Positions 23,941 through 33,671 are shown, counted from the stretch's first letter. The stretch: 64,000 nt of DNA from SZUA-38 sp965212525 (GCA_965212525.1 CBDBVC010000024.1:1-64000); one strand, 5' to 3'. Notes: generated by a model from the letters alone, not told the origin. A program made the numbers and translations.

Positions 23941-25023
23941 ATGACCGATCAGGAATCCCGCATCATCGATCCGCAGGCAGAAAGCAGTGACCTGGTGGAT
24001 ATCAGCCTGCGTCCGCAGCAGCTGACGGAGTATCTTGGCCAGCGCGAGGTCAAGGATCAGATGGCCATTTTCATCGAGGCCGCCCGCCGGCGCAGTGATG
24101 CCCTTGATCATGTGCTCATCTTTGGTCCGCCGGGCCTGGGCAAGACCACCCTGGCACATGTTGTTGCCAATGAAATGGGCGTCAGCCTGAGGCAGACATC
24201 CGGCCCTGTTCTCGAGAAGGCCGGCGACCTGGCCGCACTGCTCACCAATCTGCAGGAAAATGATGTGCTGTTCGTCGACGAGATCCACCGGCTGTCCCCG
24301 GTGGTCGAGGAAGTGCTGTATCCGGCGATGGAAGACTTCCAGATCGACATCATGATCGGCGAGGGACCTGCGGCACGCTCGATCAAGCTCGATCTGCCGC
24401 CATTCACGCTGGTGGGGGCAACCACACGCGCCGGTCTGCTGACCTCGCCGTTGCGTGATCGATTCGGCATCGTGCAGCGACTCGAATTCTATACCGAGGA
24501 TGAACTGTCGCGCATCGTGACACGTTCGGCCGGCATTCTGGACATTCCCTGCGATGCCGAAGGTGCCCGCGAAATTGCCTGCCGTTCGCGCGGCACGCCC
24601 CGCATTGCCAACCGGCTGTTGCGCCGGGTGCGTGATTTTGCCGAGGTCAAGGGCAATGGTGTCATCACCAAGGATATCGCCGTTGATGCCATGAACATGC
24701 TAAAGGTGGACAGCACCGGTTTTGATGCCCAGGATCGCCGACTGCTGCGCACCATGATTGACAATTTTGATGGTGGGCCAGTGGGTGTTGATTCCCTGGC
24801 TGCGGCCATCAGCGAGGAGCGCGGTACTGTCGAGGATGTGCTCGAACCCTATCTGATACAGCAGGGTTACCTGATGCGCACCTCACGCGGCCGTGTGGTG
24901 ACGGCCAAGGGTTACCGTCACTTTGGCCTCAAGGTGCCGGGTACGGCCATGAGCGATGACCTGTTCAGTGACAGAATGCATGATCAGGATTCAGCGGATG
25001 CCAACGCGAACGACGATAGCTGA
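23941..25023 (+). CDS. ruvB: Holliday junction branch migration ATPase RuvB
   Basis: This hexameric AAA+ motor drives branch migration with RuvA. The 360-aa product has Walker A (GPPGLGKTTLAHVVANE), Walker B (VLFVDEIHRLSP), sensor region GATTRAGLLTSPLRDRFG, and the winged-helix end (YLMRTSRGRVVTAKGYRHFG). GAGG lies a few bases before the ATG. Its TGA overlaps the ybgC ATG by one base, which suggests translational coupling. Confidence 0.97.
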   Translation: MTDQESRIIDPQAESSDLVDISLRPQQLTEYLGQREVKDQMAIFIEAARRRSDALDHVLIFGPPGLGKTTLAHVVANEMGVSLRQTSGPVLEKAGDLAALLTNLQENDVLFVDEIHRLSPVVEEVLYPAMEDFQIDIMIGEGPAARSIKLDLPPFTLVGATTRAGLLTSPLRDRFGIVQRLEFYTEDELSRIVTRSAGILDIPCDAEGAREIACRSRGTPRIANRLLRRVRDFAEVKGNGVITKDIAVDAMNMLKVDSTGFDAQDRRLLRTMIDNFDGGPVGVDSLAAAISEERGTVEDVLEPYLIQQGYLMRTSRGRVVTAKGYRHFGLKVPGTAMSDDLFSDRMHDQDSADANANDDS

Positions 25024-25463
25024 TGAGTAGTCATCAGCCGGCTGAACCGGTCCATTTCACCCACACCAGCCGTGTCTACTGGGAAGATACCGATGCCGGC
25101 GGCGTGGTCTACTACGCCAATTACCTGAAATTTCTCGAACGGGCTCGCAGCGAGTGGCTCACGTCGGCAGGGATCAGCCAGACAGAATTGTCCAGGGATC
25201 GGGGGATATACCTGGTTGTGCGCCAGGTATTGATTGACTACCATCAATCCGCCCGTCTCGAGGACGAGCTTCTGGTGACCGTTGGCCTGACGGCGCTGGG
25301 AGGGGCTTCGATGGACATTTTCCAGACCATCAGGCGCGCCGATGAAGCAGCACCGGTGGTCACGGCCCGGGTCAGGGTGGCCTGCCTGGACGGCGACAGC
25401 TGGAAGCCAAGACGACTGCCGGCCGATCTGAAATCAGGATTGTCACAATTTTGCCTGAATTGA
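25023..25463 (+). CDS. ybgC: Tol-Pal-associated acyl-CoA thioesterase YbgC
   Basis: This hotdog-fold thioesterase is encoded at the head of tol-pal clusters. The 146-aa product has the 4HBT signature RVYWEDTDAGGVVYYANYLKFLERARSEW with the catalytic Asp in DTDAGGVVY. The ATG overlaps the ruvB stop by 1 nt. A promoter-like element and two hairpins separate it from tolQ, so tolQ may have its own start of transcription. Confidence 0.93.
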   Translation: MSSHQPAEPVHFTHTSRVYWEDTDAGGVVYYANYLKFLERARSEWLTSAGISQTELSRDRGIYLVVRQVLIDYHQSARLEDELLVTVGLTALGGASMDIFQTIRRADEAAPVVTARVRVACLDGDSWKPRRLPADLKSGLSQFCLN

Positions 25464-25474
25464 CGCGGCGAAGT

Positions 25475-25483
25475 TGCTATGAT
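25475..25483 (+). promoter_or_regulatory. Candidate extended -10 promoter for the tol operon
   Basis: TGCTATGAT (25475-25483) fits an extended -10 element (TGn then TATnAT). No good -35 box lies at the proper spacing, which extended -10 promoters can tolerate. It would start a leader of about 95 nt before tolQ. Confidence 0.4.
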
Positions 25484-25499
25484 GTGGCCGTCTTCTGGT

Positions 25500-25548
25500 G
25501 TGACAGGGCGATGTCACCCATACAATCAGACTGTGGCGGCCCGGCCAC
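25500..25548 (+). repeat. Two hairpins in the tolQ leader
   Basis: GTGACA (25500-25505) pairs with TGTCAC (25512-25517) around a 6-nt loop. GTGGC (25533-25537) pairs with GCCAC (25544-25548) around a 6-nt loop. Neither has a T tract. They lie between the ybgC stop and tolQ and could shape the 5' end of the tol mRNA. Confidence 0.3.
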
Positions 25549-25584
25549 TATCCAATAAGAACAACGAAGACCCACGGAGTAGAT

Positions 25585-26259
25585 ATGCCGAACGAATTCA
25601 ATCCACTTGAGCTGATCATGCAGGCCTCCGTGCCGGTGCAGGTTGTCATGGGCCTGCTGGTACTGGCGTCCTTTGTCTCCTGGCTGATGATCCTGGCCAA
25701 GCAGCGCGTGCTGTCACGTGCGGTCAAGTCGGCCGATTATTTCGAGGAACGTTTCTGGTCTGGCTCGGATCTGACCACCCTGTTCCGCGATATCGATGAA
25801 GGCAGCGGCCAGATCAATGGCATGGAATCCATCTTCGAAAGCGGCTTTCGCGAATTTGCACGCCTGCGGCAATCGGGCAACCGTGATGCATCACGCATGC
25901 TGGAGGGTTCGCTGCGGGCCATGCGGGTGGCGCTCAACCGCGAAGTGGATCGGCTGGAAAAAAATCTCAGTTTCCTGGCCACAGTGGGCTCGACCAGCCC
26001 CTACGTTGGCCTGTTCGGTACGGTGTGGGGCATCATGGTCTCCTTCCATGCCCTGGCCAGCGTCAACCAAGCCACCATCGCCATGGTGGCGCCCGGAATT
26101 TCCGAAGCCCTGATCGCCACGGCCATGGGGCTGTTTGCCGCCATACCGGCGGTCATCGCCTACAACCATTTCTCCAACGCGGTTGAACGACTGGAAGTGC
26201 GTTACGAATCCTTCCAGGACGAGTTCGCCACCATCCTGCAACGCCAGGCCGATCACTGA
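25585..26259 (+). CDS. tolQ: Tol-Pal system inner-membrane protein TolQ
   Basis: TolQ with TolR forms the proton-driven motor that energises TolA for outer-membrane constriction. The 224-aa product has three membrane segments: VQVVMGLLVLASFVSWLMIL near the N terminus, then TSPYVGLFGTVWGIMVSF and ISEALIATAMGLFAAIPAVI. The last two carry the MotA/ExbB signature. A GGAG site lies 7 nt before the ATG. tolR follows after 74 nt. Confidence 0.96.
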   Translation: MPNEFNPLELIMQASVPVQVVMGLLVLASFVSWLMILAKQRVLSRAVKSADYFEERFWSGSDLTTLFRDIDEGSGQINGMESIFESGFREFARLRQSGNRDASRMLEGSLRAMRVALNREVDRLEKNLSFLATVGSTSPYVGLFGTVWGIMVSFHALASVNQATIAMVAPGISEALIATAMGLFAAIPAVIAYNHFSNAVERLEVRYESFQDEFATILQRQADH

Positions 26260-26333
26260 ATGGCCCGATTGATGACAGGATTCGGACAGATGATTAAACA
26301 CATTATTAACCCTGAGCCGTTTAAGCTGAACTG

Positions 26334-26748
<415 letters not shown>

Positions 26749-26756
<8 letters not shown>

Positions 26757-27552
26757 GTTCAGCTCAAGTGCATCATGGGCCGATCGCGGGCTGGCATTGC
26801 TCGGATCAGCCGTGATTCATGGCGGTATCTTTGCCGCGCTGTTCTTCGGTCTCTCATCCTCACCCGAGGTGATGGAACTGAAACTGCCGCCGACCATCCA
26901 GGCCACGGTTGTCGATCGCCAGGCCATCGTTCAGCGGCAACAGGCCAAGATCGACGCACAGAACGAAATCAAGCGCGAGCAGGCGCGTGAACGTCGACGT
27001 GAGCGCGAACGGCAGGCCAAGCTGGAACAGCAGCGCCGTGATGCCGTGGCCCGCAAGAAACGCGAGGCCGATGATGCACAGCGCAAGAAGGACGATGCCG
27101 AACGGCAACGCCAGGATCAGCTGGAGCAGGTACGCAGGGAACGCGAGGCAGCCGAGGAGCGCGTCAGGCGACTGGCCGAGGAACGTGAAAAGCAGGCTGC
27201 TGATATCGAACAGCAGCGACTGCGTGATCTGATCGCGGCCGACCAGGCGGCAATTGATGCCGAAGCCAATGCTGATCTCCTGACCGAATGGCAAGCTCAG
27301 ATCCAGTATCTGGTGCGTCAGTCATGGACAAAGCCGCCGACAGCGCGTTCTGGTCTCAGGTGTTCGATTCGCGTGGATCTTCTGCCAGGCGGCGAAGTGC
27401 TGTCAGCATCGATCACCAGTCGCTGCAATGGCAATGAAATTACCAAACGATCTCTGGTTGATGCCGTGAAACGGGCCTCACCGTTTCCCTACAAGGGCTA
27501 TGAGGAAGTTTTTCAGCGCACGGTGACCTTCACCTTCGCACCCGACAAATAA
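26749..27552 (+). CDS. tolA: Tol-Pal system protein TolA
   Basis: TolA bridges the inner membrane to TolB and Pal. The 267-aa product has one N-terminal membrane span (LALLGSAVIHGGIFAALFFG) and a long charged coiled coil of Arg/Glu/Ala/Gln (about residues 60-170). A globular C-terminal domain follows (WQAQIQYLVRQSW, SITSRCNGNEITKRSLVDAV) with two Cys for a disulfide. I chose the GTG at 26749 because GGAGA (26738-26742) is 6 nt upstream; a GTG at 26728 is in frame but lacks such a site. Confidence 0.93.
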
Positions 27553-27568
27553 TGAACTGGACTGATAA

Positions 27569-28906
27569 ATGACAGCAGACAGACGCAGAAAATTTCGTTT
27601 TACATGGCTGAGCCTGATCCTGATCACCTGTGCGCTATCGATACAGGCCCAGGAAGGATTCGAAATTCTCATTACCGAAGGCAATGAAGGAGCCACACCG
27701 ATTGCCGTCCTGCCGTTTCCCTGGCTGGCCGAAGGGCCTGAAGACGAGACCGACATGGCCGCCGTGATTTCGGCCGATCTGGGTCGCAGTGGCCAGTTCA
27801 AGCCGTTTGATCGCGAACTCATGGTGCGTCAGCCACGTCGACTGGCCGACGTCAATTTCCCCTTCTGGCGGCGCGCCAATACCGATTACATCATGGTGGG
27901 GCGTATTCTCGGTAATCCGCTGGATGGCTATCAGGCCGAGTATTCACTGGCAAACGTGCTCAATGGCGATACCCTGATCAACGAGTCGGTCAGCTTCAGG
28001 CCGGGTGAGTTTCGTTACGTATCGCACCTGATCGCCAACCGCATCTACGAGGAGCTGCTGGATGTGCCGGGCGTTTTCCATACTCGCATTGCCTACGTTA
28101 CCGATGCCGGTTCATCTGTACAGCAGCGCTATTCGCTGATGGTGGCCGATGCCGATGGCTTCAACCCCAAATCGATCGTCAGATCGGCCGAACCACTGTT
28201 GTCGCCCTCCTGGTCGAGTGACGCCAGCAAACTGGCCTATGTCTCGTTCGAGCAAGGGAATTCGGCCATCGTGGTTCAGCACCTTGCCAGCGCCAGTCGC
28301 GAGATCGTGGCCGGTTTCGAGGGCATCAACGGTGCACCGGCCTTCTCTCCCGACGACAGCAAGCTGGCCATGACCCTGTCACGCAGTGGCAATCCCGAAA
28401 TTTACGTGATGGACCTGGACAGCAGGCGCATGACCCAGCTGACGCGTCACTGGGCCATCGACACCGAGCCCGCCTGGAGCGCCGACGGCCGCACCATCTA
28501 CTTCACCTCGGACCGCGGTGGCAAGCCGCAGATCTACTCGGTCAGCACCAGTGGCACAGGCAAACCCGTTCGTGTTACGCGCAGCGGCGAATACAATGCA
28601 CGTGCCTCGATCAACGATGATGGCGACCTGATTACCCTGGTCAACGGTCAGGACAATATCTACCGGATTGGCCTGTATGAGGTCAACAATGACATTCTAC
28701 GAATCATTTCGGACGGCCCGCTGGACGAGTCGCCCAGCTTTGCACCGAACGGAAGAATGGTACTTTATGCTTCAAGACGGGGCAGACAAGGTGTATTATC
28801 TGCAATGCCCGTTTACGGCGTGACCGGCAGCACGAAAGCGGAATACCAGCTGATTTTCTCGGAGGGGAGCATTCGGGAGCCGGCCTGGTCTCCGTTGCCA
28901 CAGTGA
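27569..28906 (+). CDS. tolB: Tol-Pal system periplasmic protein TolB
   Basis: TolB is the periplasmic beta-propeller that binds Pal and TolA. The 445-aa product has a signal peptide ending near SIQAQ. A TolB-N domain follows (TPIAVLPFPWLAEG, FKPFDRELMVRQP), then six propeller repeats such as SPSWSSDASKLAYVSFEQG and EPAWSADGRTIYFTSDRGGKPQIY. The length is typical. It is 16 nt from tolA and 58 nt before pal. Confidence 0.96.
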   Translation: MTADRRRKFRFTWLSLILITCALSIQAQEGFEILITEGNEGATPIAVLPFPWLAEGPEDETDMAAVISADLGRSGQFKPFDRELMVRQPRRLADVNFPFWRRANTDYIMVGRILGNPLDGYQAEYSLANVLNGDTLINESVSFRPGEFRYVSHLIANRIYEELLDVPGVFHTRIAYVTDAGSSVQQRYSLMVADADGFNPKSIVRSAEPLLSPSWSSDASKLAYVSFEQGNSAIVVQHLASASREIVAGFEGINGAPAFSPDDSKLAMTLSRSGNPEIYVMDLDSRRMTQLTRHWAIDTEPAWSADGRTIYFTSDRGGKPQIYSVSTSGTGKPVRVTRSGEYNARASINDDGDLITLVNGQDNIYRIGLYEVNNDILRIISDGPLDESPSFAPNGRMVLYASRRGRQGVLSAMPVYGVTGSTKAEYQLIFSEGSIREPAWSPLPQ

Positions 28907-28964
28907 TGCAGCGGATCGCCCGAACACGTAATCAATTAAAAATACTCCATTGGAGAAGAAGACG

Positions 28965-29510
28965 ATGAAAGATCAGATTCGCTTGATAGTTATGGCCCTG
29001 GCAATCGCCACACTGGTGGCCTGTTCACCCAAGAAGGAAGATACCCGTCCAACAGACACCGGCGGCGATGACAGCGGTCAGCAGACTGCACCCACAGTTG
29101 ACCCCAATGCACTGGATGAGCGTTCACTGACAGACCCCAGGATCATCGAGCAGATGACACCCGGCAATCCGCTGTCCACACGTGTCATCTATTTCGACTT
29201 CGACATGTCCAACGTCCGTCCGGAATACCGTGAGGTTGTGGCCGCACACGCCACCTACCTGAACGCCAACCCGGGTGCGCGCATGTCACTGGAAGGCCAC
29301 GCCGATGAGCGTGGTACGCGTGAATACAACCTCGGTCTGTCCGAGCGTCGTGGTTTCTCGGTCGAGGAACTGATGGATGCCCAGGGCGGCAGCGACAACC
29401 AGATGACGGTTGTGCCCTACGGCGAAGAACGCCCGGCAACAGACTGCTCGGAAGAGCGTTGCTGGTCCCAGAACCGTCGTGTGGAGATCATCTACACCAA
29501 GGTCCAGTAA
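28965..29510 (+). CDS. pal: Peptidoglycan-associated lipoprotein Pal
   Basis: Pal is an outer-membrane lipoprotein that grips peptidoglycan through its OmpA domain. The 181-aa product has lipobox LVAC near residue 20. The OmpA domain has VIYFDFDMSNVRPEYREVV, GHADERGTREYNLGLSERR and NRRVEIIY. The ATG at 28965 is preceded by GGAGAAG; a TTG 15 nt upstream would remove that site. The stop codon directly abuts the cpoB ATG. Confidence 0.96.
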   Translation: MKDQIRLIVMALAIATLVACSPKKEDTRPTDTGGDDSGQQTAPTVDPNALDERSLTDPRIIEQMTPGNPLSTRVIYFDFDMSNVRPEYREVVAAHATYLNANPGARMSLEGHADERGTREYNLGLSERRGFSVEELMDAQGGSDNQMTVVPYGEERPATDCSEERCWSQNRRVEIIYTKVQ

Positions 29511-30494
29511 ATGGTTCGATCGTTTCGACTCCAATCGTGCATGGCAGCCGTTGTGGCTGCCATGTTCGTGTATCCACAGTTCACGCTTGCCCGAGTCAGC
29601 CTGTCCGAACGCGTAACGGCGCTGGAAAATCAGCTGGCCCAGCAGGATTCGAATGAAGCCGCCGAGCTTCGTCAGACCCTGTCGGATCTGCTGTTCCGGA
29701 TAAACGACCTGCAACAGGAAGTACGTGAACTTCGCGGGATGGTGGAGAACCAGGCCTATGAGATTGATCGTTTGCGCACCTCGCAGCGCGAACAGTTTCT
29801 CGACCTGGACAACCGGCTCAACGATGTCGCCACCACCAGTGCGGCCCGAAACCTGGGCTATGCGGATGGCAATCGACCCAGGCTTGGGCCAATCAACAAC
29901 AACGGTGGATTCGACAACACGCCATCAGACGGCACAGTTGACACTGGCACGTCGACCGGCCCTTCAACCGACAGCCTGCCTGCCACAGACAGTCAGCCAC
30001 TGGTGCAGCGCCCCGAGGTGCGAGAACCGGTTGATGCCGGGCTGACCACCAGCACGCTGGATTCCGATTCCATTGATGCGCCCACGGTCAGGGTGGATCC
30101 GGAAACCGAGAAACGCGCCTACGAGATCGCCTTTGAAGCACTCAAGCAGGGGCGTTATGCAGAATCGGCACGCCTGTTCAGCAGTTTTCTGCGCCAGTTT
30201 CCCGATGGTGAATATGCCGACAATGCCCAGTACTGGCTCGGCGAGTCGTATTACGTGACCCAGAATCACAAGATCGCCCTGGATGCCTTCAAGGTGCTGA
30301 TCTCGCGTTTTCCGCAAAGCAGCAAGCTGCCCGATGCCAAGCTCAAGCTCGGTTTCACCTATTACGAGCTGAAACAGTGGCAGGATGCAGAATCCCTGTT
30401 GCGTGATGTCATCGACAACTACCCGGGAACCACGGTCGCCAGGCTGGCACAGAACCGACTCAATGCCATGCGCATTGAAGGCCACATCCAGTAG
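29511..30494 (+). CDS. cpoB: Cell division coordinator CpoB (YbgF)
   Basis: CpoB coordinates peptidoglycan synthesis with outer-membrane constriction through Tol and PBP1B. The 327-aa product has a signal peptide (MAAVVAAMFVYPQFTLA) and an N-terminal trimerising coiled coil (SLSERVTALENQLAQQ through about residue 110). A Thr/Ser/Asp-rich linker is followed by C-terminal TPRs (FEALKQGRYAESARLFSSFLRQFPDGEYADNAQYWLGESYY). The ATG directly follows the pal TAA, so the genes are coupled. Confidence 0.94.
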   Translation: MVRSFRLQSCMAAVVAAMFVYPQFTLARVSLSERVTALENQLAQQDSNEAAELRQTLSDLLFRINDLQQEVRELRGMVENQAYEIDRLRTSQREQFLDLDNRLNDVATTSAARNLGYADGNRPRLGPINNNGGFDNTPSDGTVDTGTSTGPSTDSLPATDSQPLVQRPEVREPVDAGLTTSTLDSDSIDAPTVRVDPETEKRAYEIAFEALKQGRYAESARLFSSFLRQFPDGEYADNAQYWLGESYYVTQNHKIALDAFKVLISRFPQSSKLPDAKLKLGFTYYELKQWQDAESLLRDVIDNYPGTTVARLAQNRLNAMRIEGHIQ

Positions 30495-30505
30495 TTTCAG
30501 GCTGA

Positions 30506-30528
30506 CTGTCAGCCAGCCGGGCTGACAG
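30506..30528. repeat. Perfect 9-bp hairpin between cpoB and queE
   Basis: CTGTCAGCC (30506-30514) pairs with GGCTGACAG (30520-30528) around AGCCG. A second pairing, GGCTGAC with GTCAGCC (30500-30514), competes with it. No T run follows. It may mark the end of the tol-pal mRNA or stabilise it. Confidence 0.45.
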
Positions 30529-30556
30529 GCCGGCGCTGCAATCATCACAGTCAGTC

Positions 30557-31276
30557 ATGAATCACGCCTCCACACCAGCAACCAGTACCGACAACGGGCA
30601 GGGTACAGCCGCATCCGCTGACAACGACAACCGTCTCAAGATCACCGAGATTTTCCATTCACTGCAGGGTGAATCCACCACCGTGGGGCTGCCCACCGTC
30701 TTCGTGCGCCTGACCGGCTGTCCGCTGCGTTGTGTCTGGTGTGACACCGCTTATGCCTTTTCCGGTGGTGAATGGCGCGACATCGATGCAATTGTCGATG
30801 AGGTGCGCTCGTACAATTGTCAACAGGTGACCGTTACCGGTGGTGAACCGCTGGCACAGAAGCGCTGTCTGCGATTGTTGCAGAGGCTCTGTGATGCAGG
30901 CCTTTCGGTGGCGATCGAGACCAGCGGTGCCATTGATATTGAACCTGTGGATGAGCGGGTCAGCCGCGTCATGGATCTGAAGGCACCGGATTCGGGTGAA
31001 GAATCCCGTAATCTGTACAGCAATATCGAACACCTCGCTGCCACCGATCAGCTCAAGTTCGTGCTGGCATCCCGACGAGACTATGACTGGGCCGTATCCA
31101 TGCTGGCACAGCACGAGCTGCCCGACAGCAAGCCCGGAATGCCGATCCTGTTCTCGCCGGTTCATGCCACGCTGGAACCGGGCACCCTGGCCGAGTGGAT
31201 CCTGGCCGACCGGCTGCCGGTGCGCATGCAGTTGCAGATGCACAAGCTGATCTGGGGTGACAAGCCCGGAGTTTGA
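30557..31276 (+). CDS. queE: 7-carboxy-7-deazaguanine synthase
   Basis: QueE is a radical SAM enzyme that makes 7-carboxy-7-deazaguanine in queuosine synthesis. The 239-aa product has the 4Fe-4S motif Cys-x3-Cys-x2-Cys in TGCPLRCVWCDTAYAF, the substrate loop FHSLQGEST, and VTVTGGEPLAQ. The first 25 residues are a Ser/Thr/Ala/Asp-rich lead-in. queC starts 35 nt after it. The pair also follows tol-pal in Pseudomonas relatives. Confidence 0.93.
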   Translation: MNHASTPATSTDNGQGTAASADNDNRLKITEIFHSLQGESTTVGLPTVFVRLTGCPLRCVWCDTAYAFSGGEWRDIDAIVDEVRSYNCQQVTVTGGEPLAQKRCLRLLQRLCDAGLSVAIETSGAIDIEPVDERVSRVMDLKAPDSGEESRNLYSNIEHLAATDQLKFVLASRRDYDWAVSMLAQHELPDSKPGMPILFSPVHATLEPGTLAEWILADRLPVRMQLQMHKLIWGDKPGV

Positions 31277-31310
31277 AACCGGGCCGGAGATTCATAAAAG
31301 GGAGTGTGAG

Positions 31311-32003
31311 ATGAACACTGACAAGCCAGCCGTCGTGCTTTCCTCAGGGGGGCTGGATTCCACCACCGTGCTCGCCATCGCCAGATCCGAAGGCTACCGC
31401 TGTCATACCCTGGCGGTCGATTACGGTCAGCGTCATCGTGCCGAGCTTATCGCTGCACGAGCCATTTCATCTGCCCTGGGTGCCATCGATCACAAGGTGG
31501 TCAGGATTGATCTTCGCAGTATCGGTGGTTCGGCGCTGACTGCCGATATCGATGTACCCGATGCCGGCGAATCAACCACGGACGAGAGTGACATACCCGT
31601 CACCTATGTGCCGGCACGCAACACCATCATGCTGGGTCTGGCACTGGGCTATGCCGAGGTGCTTGGCGCCACCGACCTGTTCATCGGCGTCAATCACGTC
31701 GACTATTCAGGCTATCCCGATTGCCGGCCTGAATTCATCTCCTCATTCGAATCACTGGCCAACCTGGCCACCAGGGCCGGCGTTGAAGGGCAGCGATTTC
31801 GTATCCATACGCCGCTGATCGATCTGGGCAAGGATGCGATCATCCGGCAGGGGGTGGCGCTGGGCGTGGATTATGCCATGACTGTGTCCTGTTACCAGGC
31901 AACAGATGACGGCCTGGCCTGTGGTCGTTGCGATTCCTGTGAATTGCGTCGTCAGGGCTTCGCCGATGCCGGCGTTGATGATGTGACCCGTTATGTTGTA
32001 TAA
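31311..32003 (+). CDS. queC: 7-cyano-7-deazaguanine synthase
   Basis: QueC uses ATP and ammonia to turn the QueE product into preQ0. The 230-aa product has the PP-loop SSGGLDSTTVLAIA and the C-terminal zinc cysteines in SCYQATDDGLACGRCDSCELRR. FIGVNHVDYSGYPDCRPEFI is diagnostic. The ATG at 31311 follows GGGAG (31300-31304); an upstream in-frame codon overlapping queE is rejected. Confidence 0.95.
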   Translation: MNTDKPAVVLSSGGLDSTTVLAIARSEGYRCHTLAVDYGQRHRAELIAARAISSALGAIDHKVVRIDLRSIGGSALTADIDVPDAGESTTDESDIPVTYVPARNTIMLGLALGYAEVLGATDLFIGVNHVDYSGYPDCRPEFISSFESLANLATRAGVEGQRFRIHTPLIDLGKDAIIRQGVALGVDYAMTVSCYQATDDGLACGRCDSCELRRQGFADAGVDDVTRYVV

Positions 32004-32011
32004 CGGTGGGC

Positions 32012-32371
32012 ATGAGCGCGAATGACCATTCTGACCTGAACGAACCGGAAGCGGAGGCCGCTGAATCCGGCAAGCGCTACACCAGTTTCAGGGATTTTTA
32101 TCACTTCTATCTGAACGAGCATCAGAATGTGACCTGTCGCCGTCTGCACTTCATCGGAACACTGCTGGTGATAGCCCTCACGGTGGCATCGATCACATTG
32201 GCCAATCCCTGGCTGCTGCTGTTATTGCCCGTGGTCGGTTACGGTTTCGCCTGGGTGGGGCACTTCTTCTTTGAAAAGAACCGCCCGGCCACCTTCACCT
32301 ACCCGCTGTACAGCTTTATCGGCGACTGGGTGATGTTCAAGGATATCCTCACGCGCAAGATTCCGTTCTGA
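32012..32371 (+). CDS. DUF962 / Mpo1-like membrane protein
   Basis: The 119-aa product belongs to the DUF962 family, related to yeast Mpo1, a 2-hydroxy fatty-acid dioxygenase. The family marks are FYLNEHQNVTCRRLHFIGTL with its His residues, two hydrophobic segments (LVIALTVASITLANPWLLLLLPVVGYGFAWVGHFF), and HFFFEKNRPATFTYPLYSFIGDWVMF. The ATG at 32012 is 8 nt after the queC stop. Whether the bacterial members oxidise fatty acids is not established; the conserved His suggest metal binding. Confidence 0.82.
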   Translation: MSANDHSDLNEPEAEAAESGKRYTSFRDFYHFYLNEHQNVTCRRLHFIGTLLVIALTVASITLANPWLLLLLPVVGYGFAWVGHFFFEKNRPATFTYPLYSFIGDWVMFKDILTRKIPF

Positions 32372-32407
32372 TCTCTCACCAATTCTCGACTGCAAAGGGT
32401 TCTCGAC

Positions 32408-33643
32408 ATGAACACAAGCAAGCTGTTGACTACGCAATCCCTGTCTCTAGGCATTCGTGCCACACTGCTACTGATCTGTTTCAGTGCTCATGCGCTATGG
32501 GCAGAAGATGCCTCCGACTATCTCGACAAGGCCCGCAAGCTGACCGAAAAATACCTGATCGTTGACACGCACATCGATGTGCCCTACCGCCTGCAGAATC
32601 ACTGGCAGGACGTGACTGCGGCCACCGATGGTGGCGATTTCGACTACCCGCGTGCTGTGGCCGGCGGACTCAATGCACCGTTCATGTCCATCTATGTGCC
32701 AGCCAGTCTGGAACAGGAAGGTGGCGGGCATGAACTGGCCAATCGCCTGATCGATCACGTCGAGGCCATGGCGGCGCGGGCACCCGATCAGTTTGCACTG
32801 GCAACTCGAGCCGATGACCTCGGGAAACACCAGAAACAGGGGCGGATATCGCTGGTCATGGGCATGGAGAACGGCACCCCGATCGAGGGCAAGCTCGAGA
32901 ATCTGGACTTCTTCTATCAGCGCGGTATTCGTTACATCACACTGGCGCATTCAAAGTCGAATCATATCTCCGATTCGTCCTACGACGAGAACCGGCAGTG
33001 GAATGGTCTGAGTCCATTCGGTCGTCAGGTCGTCGCTGAAATGAACAGGCTTGGCATGATGATCGATGTGTCACATCTGACTGACGATGCCGCGCGACAG
33101 GCAATTGAACTGTCGACTGTACCAGTGATCGCATCGCATTCATCCGTGCGCAAGTTCACGGCAGACTGGGAGCGTAACATGGATGATAATCTGATCCGCC
33201 TGATGGCTGATCGTGGTGGTGTCATCCACATCAATTTCGGATCGGCATTCATTGCTCAACGATCGCTCGACTGGGGTATGGCTCAGCGCGAGGCGGCTGC
33301 GGCCTATCGCGAGGCAGAAGGCCTAGCTGAGGATGCTGCTGAACTGAAGGGATTCGCAGCCGGCTATCGGCAGGCCAATCCCTATCCGTATGCGACAGTA
33401 CCCGAGGTGGCAGATCATATCGATCATGTGGTAGCACTGGTCGGAATCGATCATGTTGGCATTGGATCGGATTATGATGGAGTCGGCGACTCCCTGCCTA
33501 CAGGCCTCAAGAGCGTTGCCGATTACCCCAATCTGGTCGCCGAGCTGCTCAGGCGTGATTACAGTGAAAAGAATATCGAAAAACTGCTGGGCGGAAATCT
33601 CATTCGTGTCTGGAAAGCCGTCGAGGATGCAGCCGATCAGTGA
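32408..33643 (+). CDS. Exported membrane dipeptidase, peptidase family M19
   Basis: This is a zinc dipeptidase of the renal dipeptidase type. The 411-aa product has a signal peptide (TLLLICFSAHALWA, cut near residue 34). Metal-site motifs are in order: VDTHIDVPYR (HxD), a Glu in MGMENGTPIEG, VAEMNRLGMMIDVSHLTDDAARQ, ASHSSVRKF, and DHVGIGSDYDGVGDSLPTGL. It should cleave dipeptides, possibly including D-amino-acid ones, in the periplasm. It is followed by a strong hairpin. Confidence 0.92.
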   Translation: MNTSKLLTTQSLSLGIRATLLLICFSAHALWAEDASDYLDKARKLTEKYLIVDTHIDVPYRLQNHWQDVTAATDGGDFDYPRAVAGGLNAPFMSIYVPASLEQEGGGHELANRLIDHVEAMAARAPDQFALATRADDLGKHQKQGRISLVMGMENGTPIEGKLENLDFFYQRGIRYITLAHSKSNHISDSSYDENRQWNGLSPFGRQVVAEMNRLGMMIDVSHLTDDAARQAIELSTVPVIASHSSVRKFTADWERNMDDNLIRLMADRGGVIHINFGSAFIAQRSLDWGMAQREAAAAYREAEGLAEDAAELKGFAAGYRQANPYPYATVPEVADHIDHVVALVGIDHVGIGSDYDGVGDSLPTGLKSVADYPNLVAELLRRDYSEKNIEKLLGGNLIRVWKAVEDAADQ

Positions 33644-33649
33644 TGGCTG

Positions 33650-33671
33650 ATCGGCGTGGATTCACGCCGAT
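33650..33671. terminator. 9-bp hairpin after the M19 dipeptidase gene
   Basis: ATCGGCGTG (33650-33658) pairs perfectly with CACGCCGAT (33663-33671) around GATT. It begins 7 nt past the stop codon, as terminators do, but no T tract follows, so it is a weak or Rho-assisted one. Confidence 0.4.

Noticed and set aside
23173..24288. 371-codon minus-strand open frame across ruvC-ruvA-ruvB
   Set aside because: It spans three well-identified plus-strand genes and has no recognisable domain.
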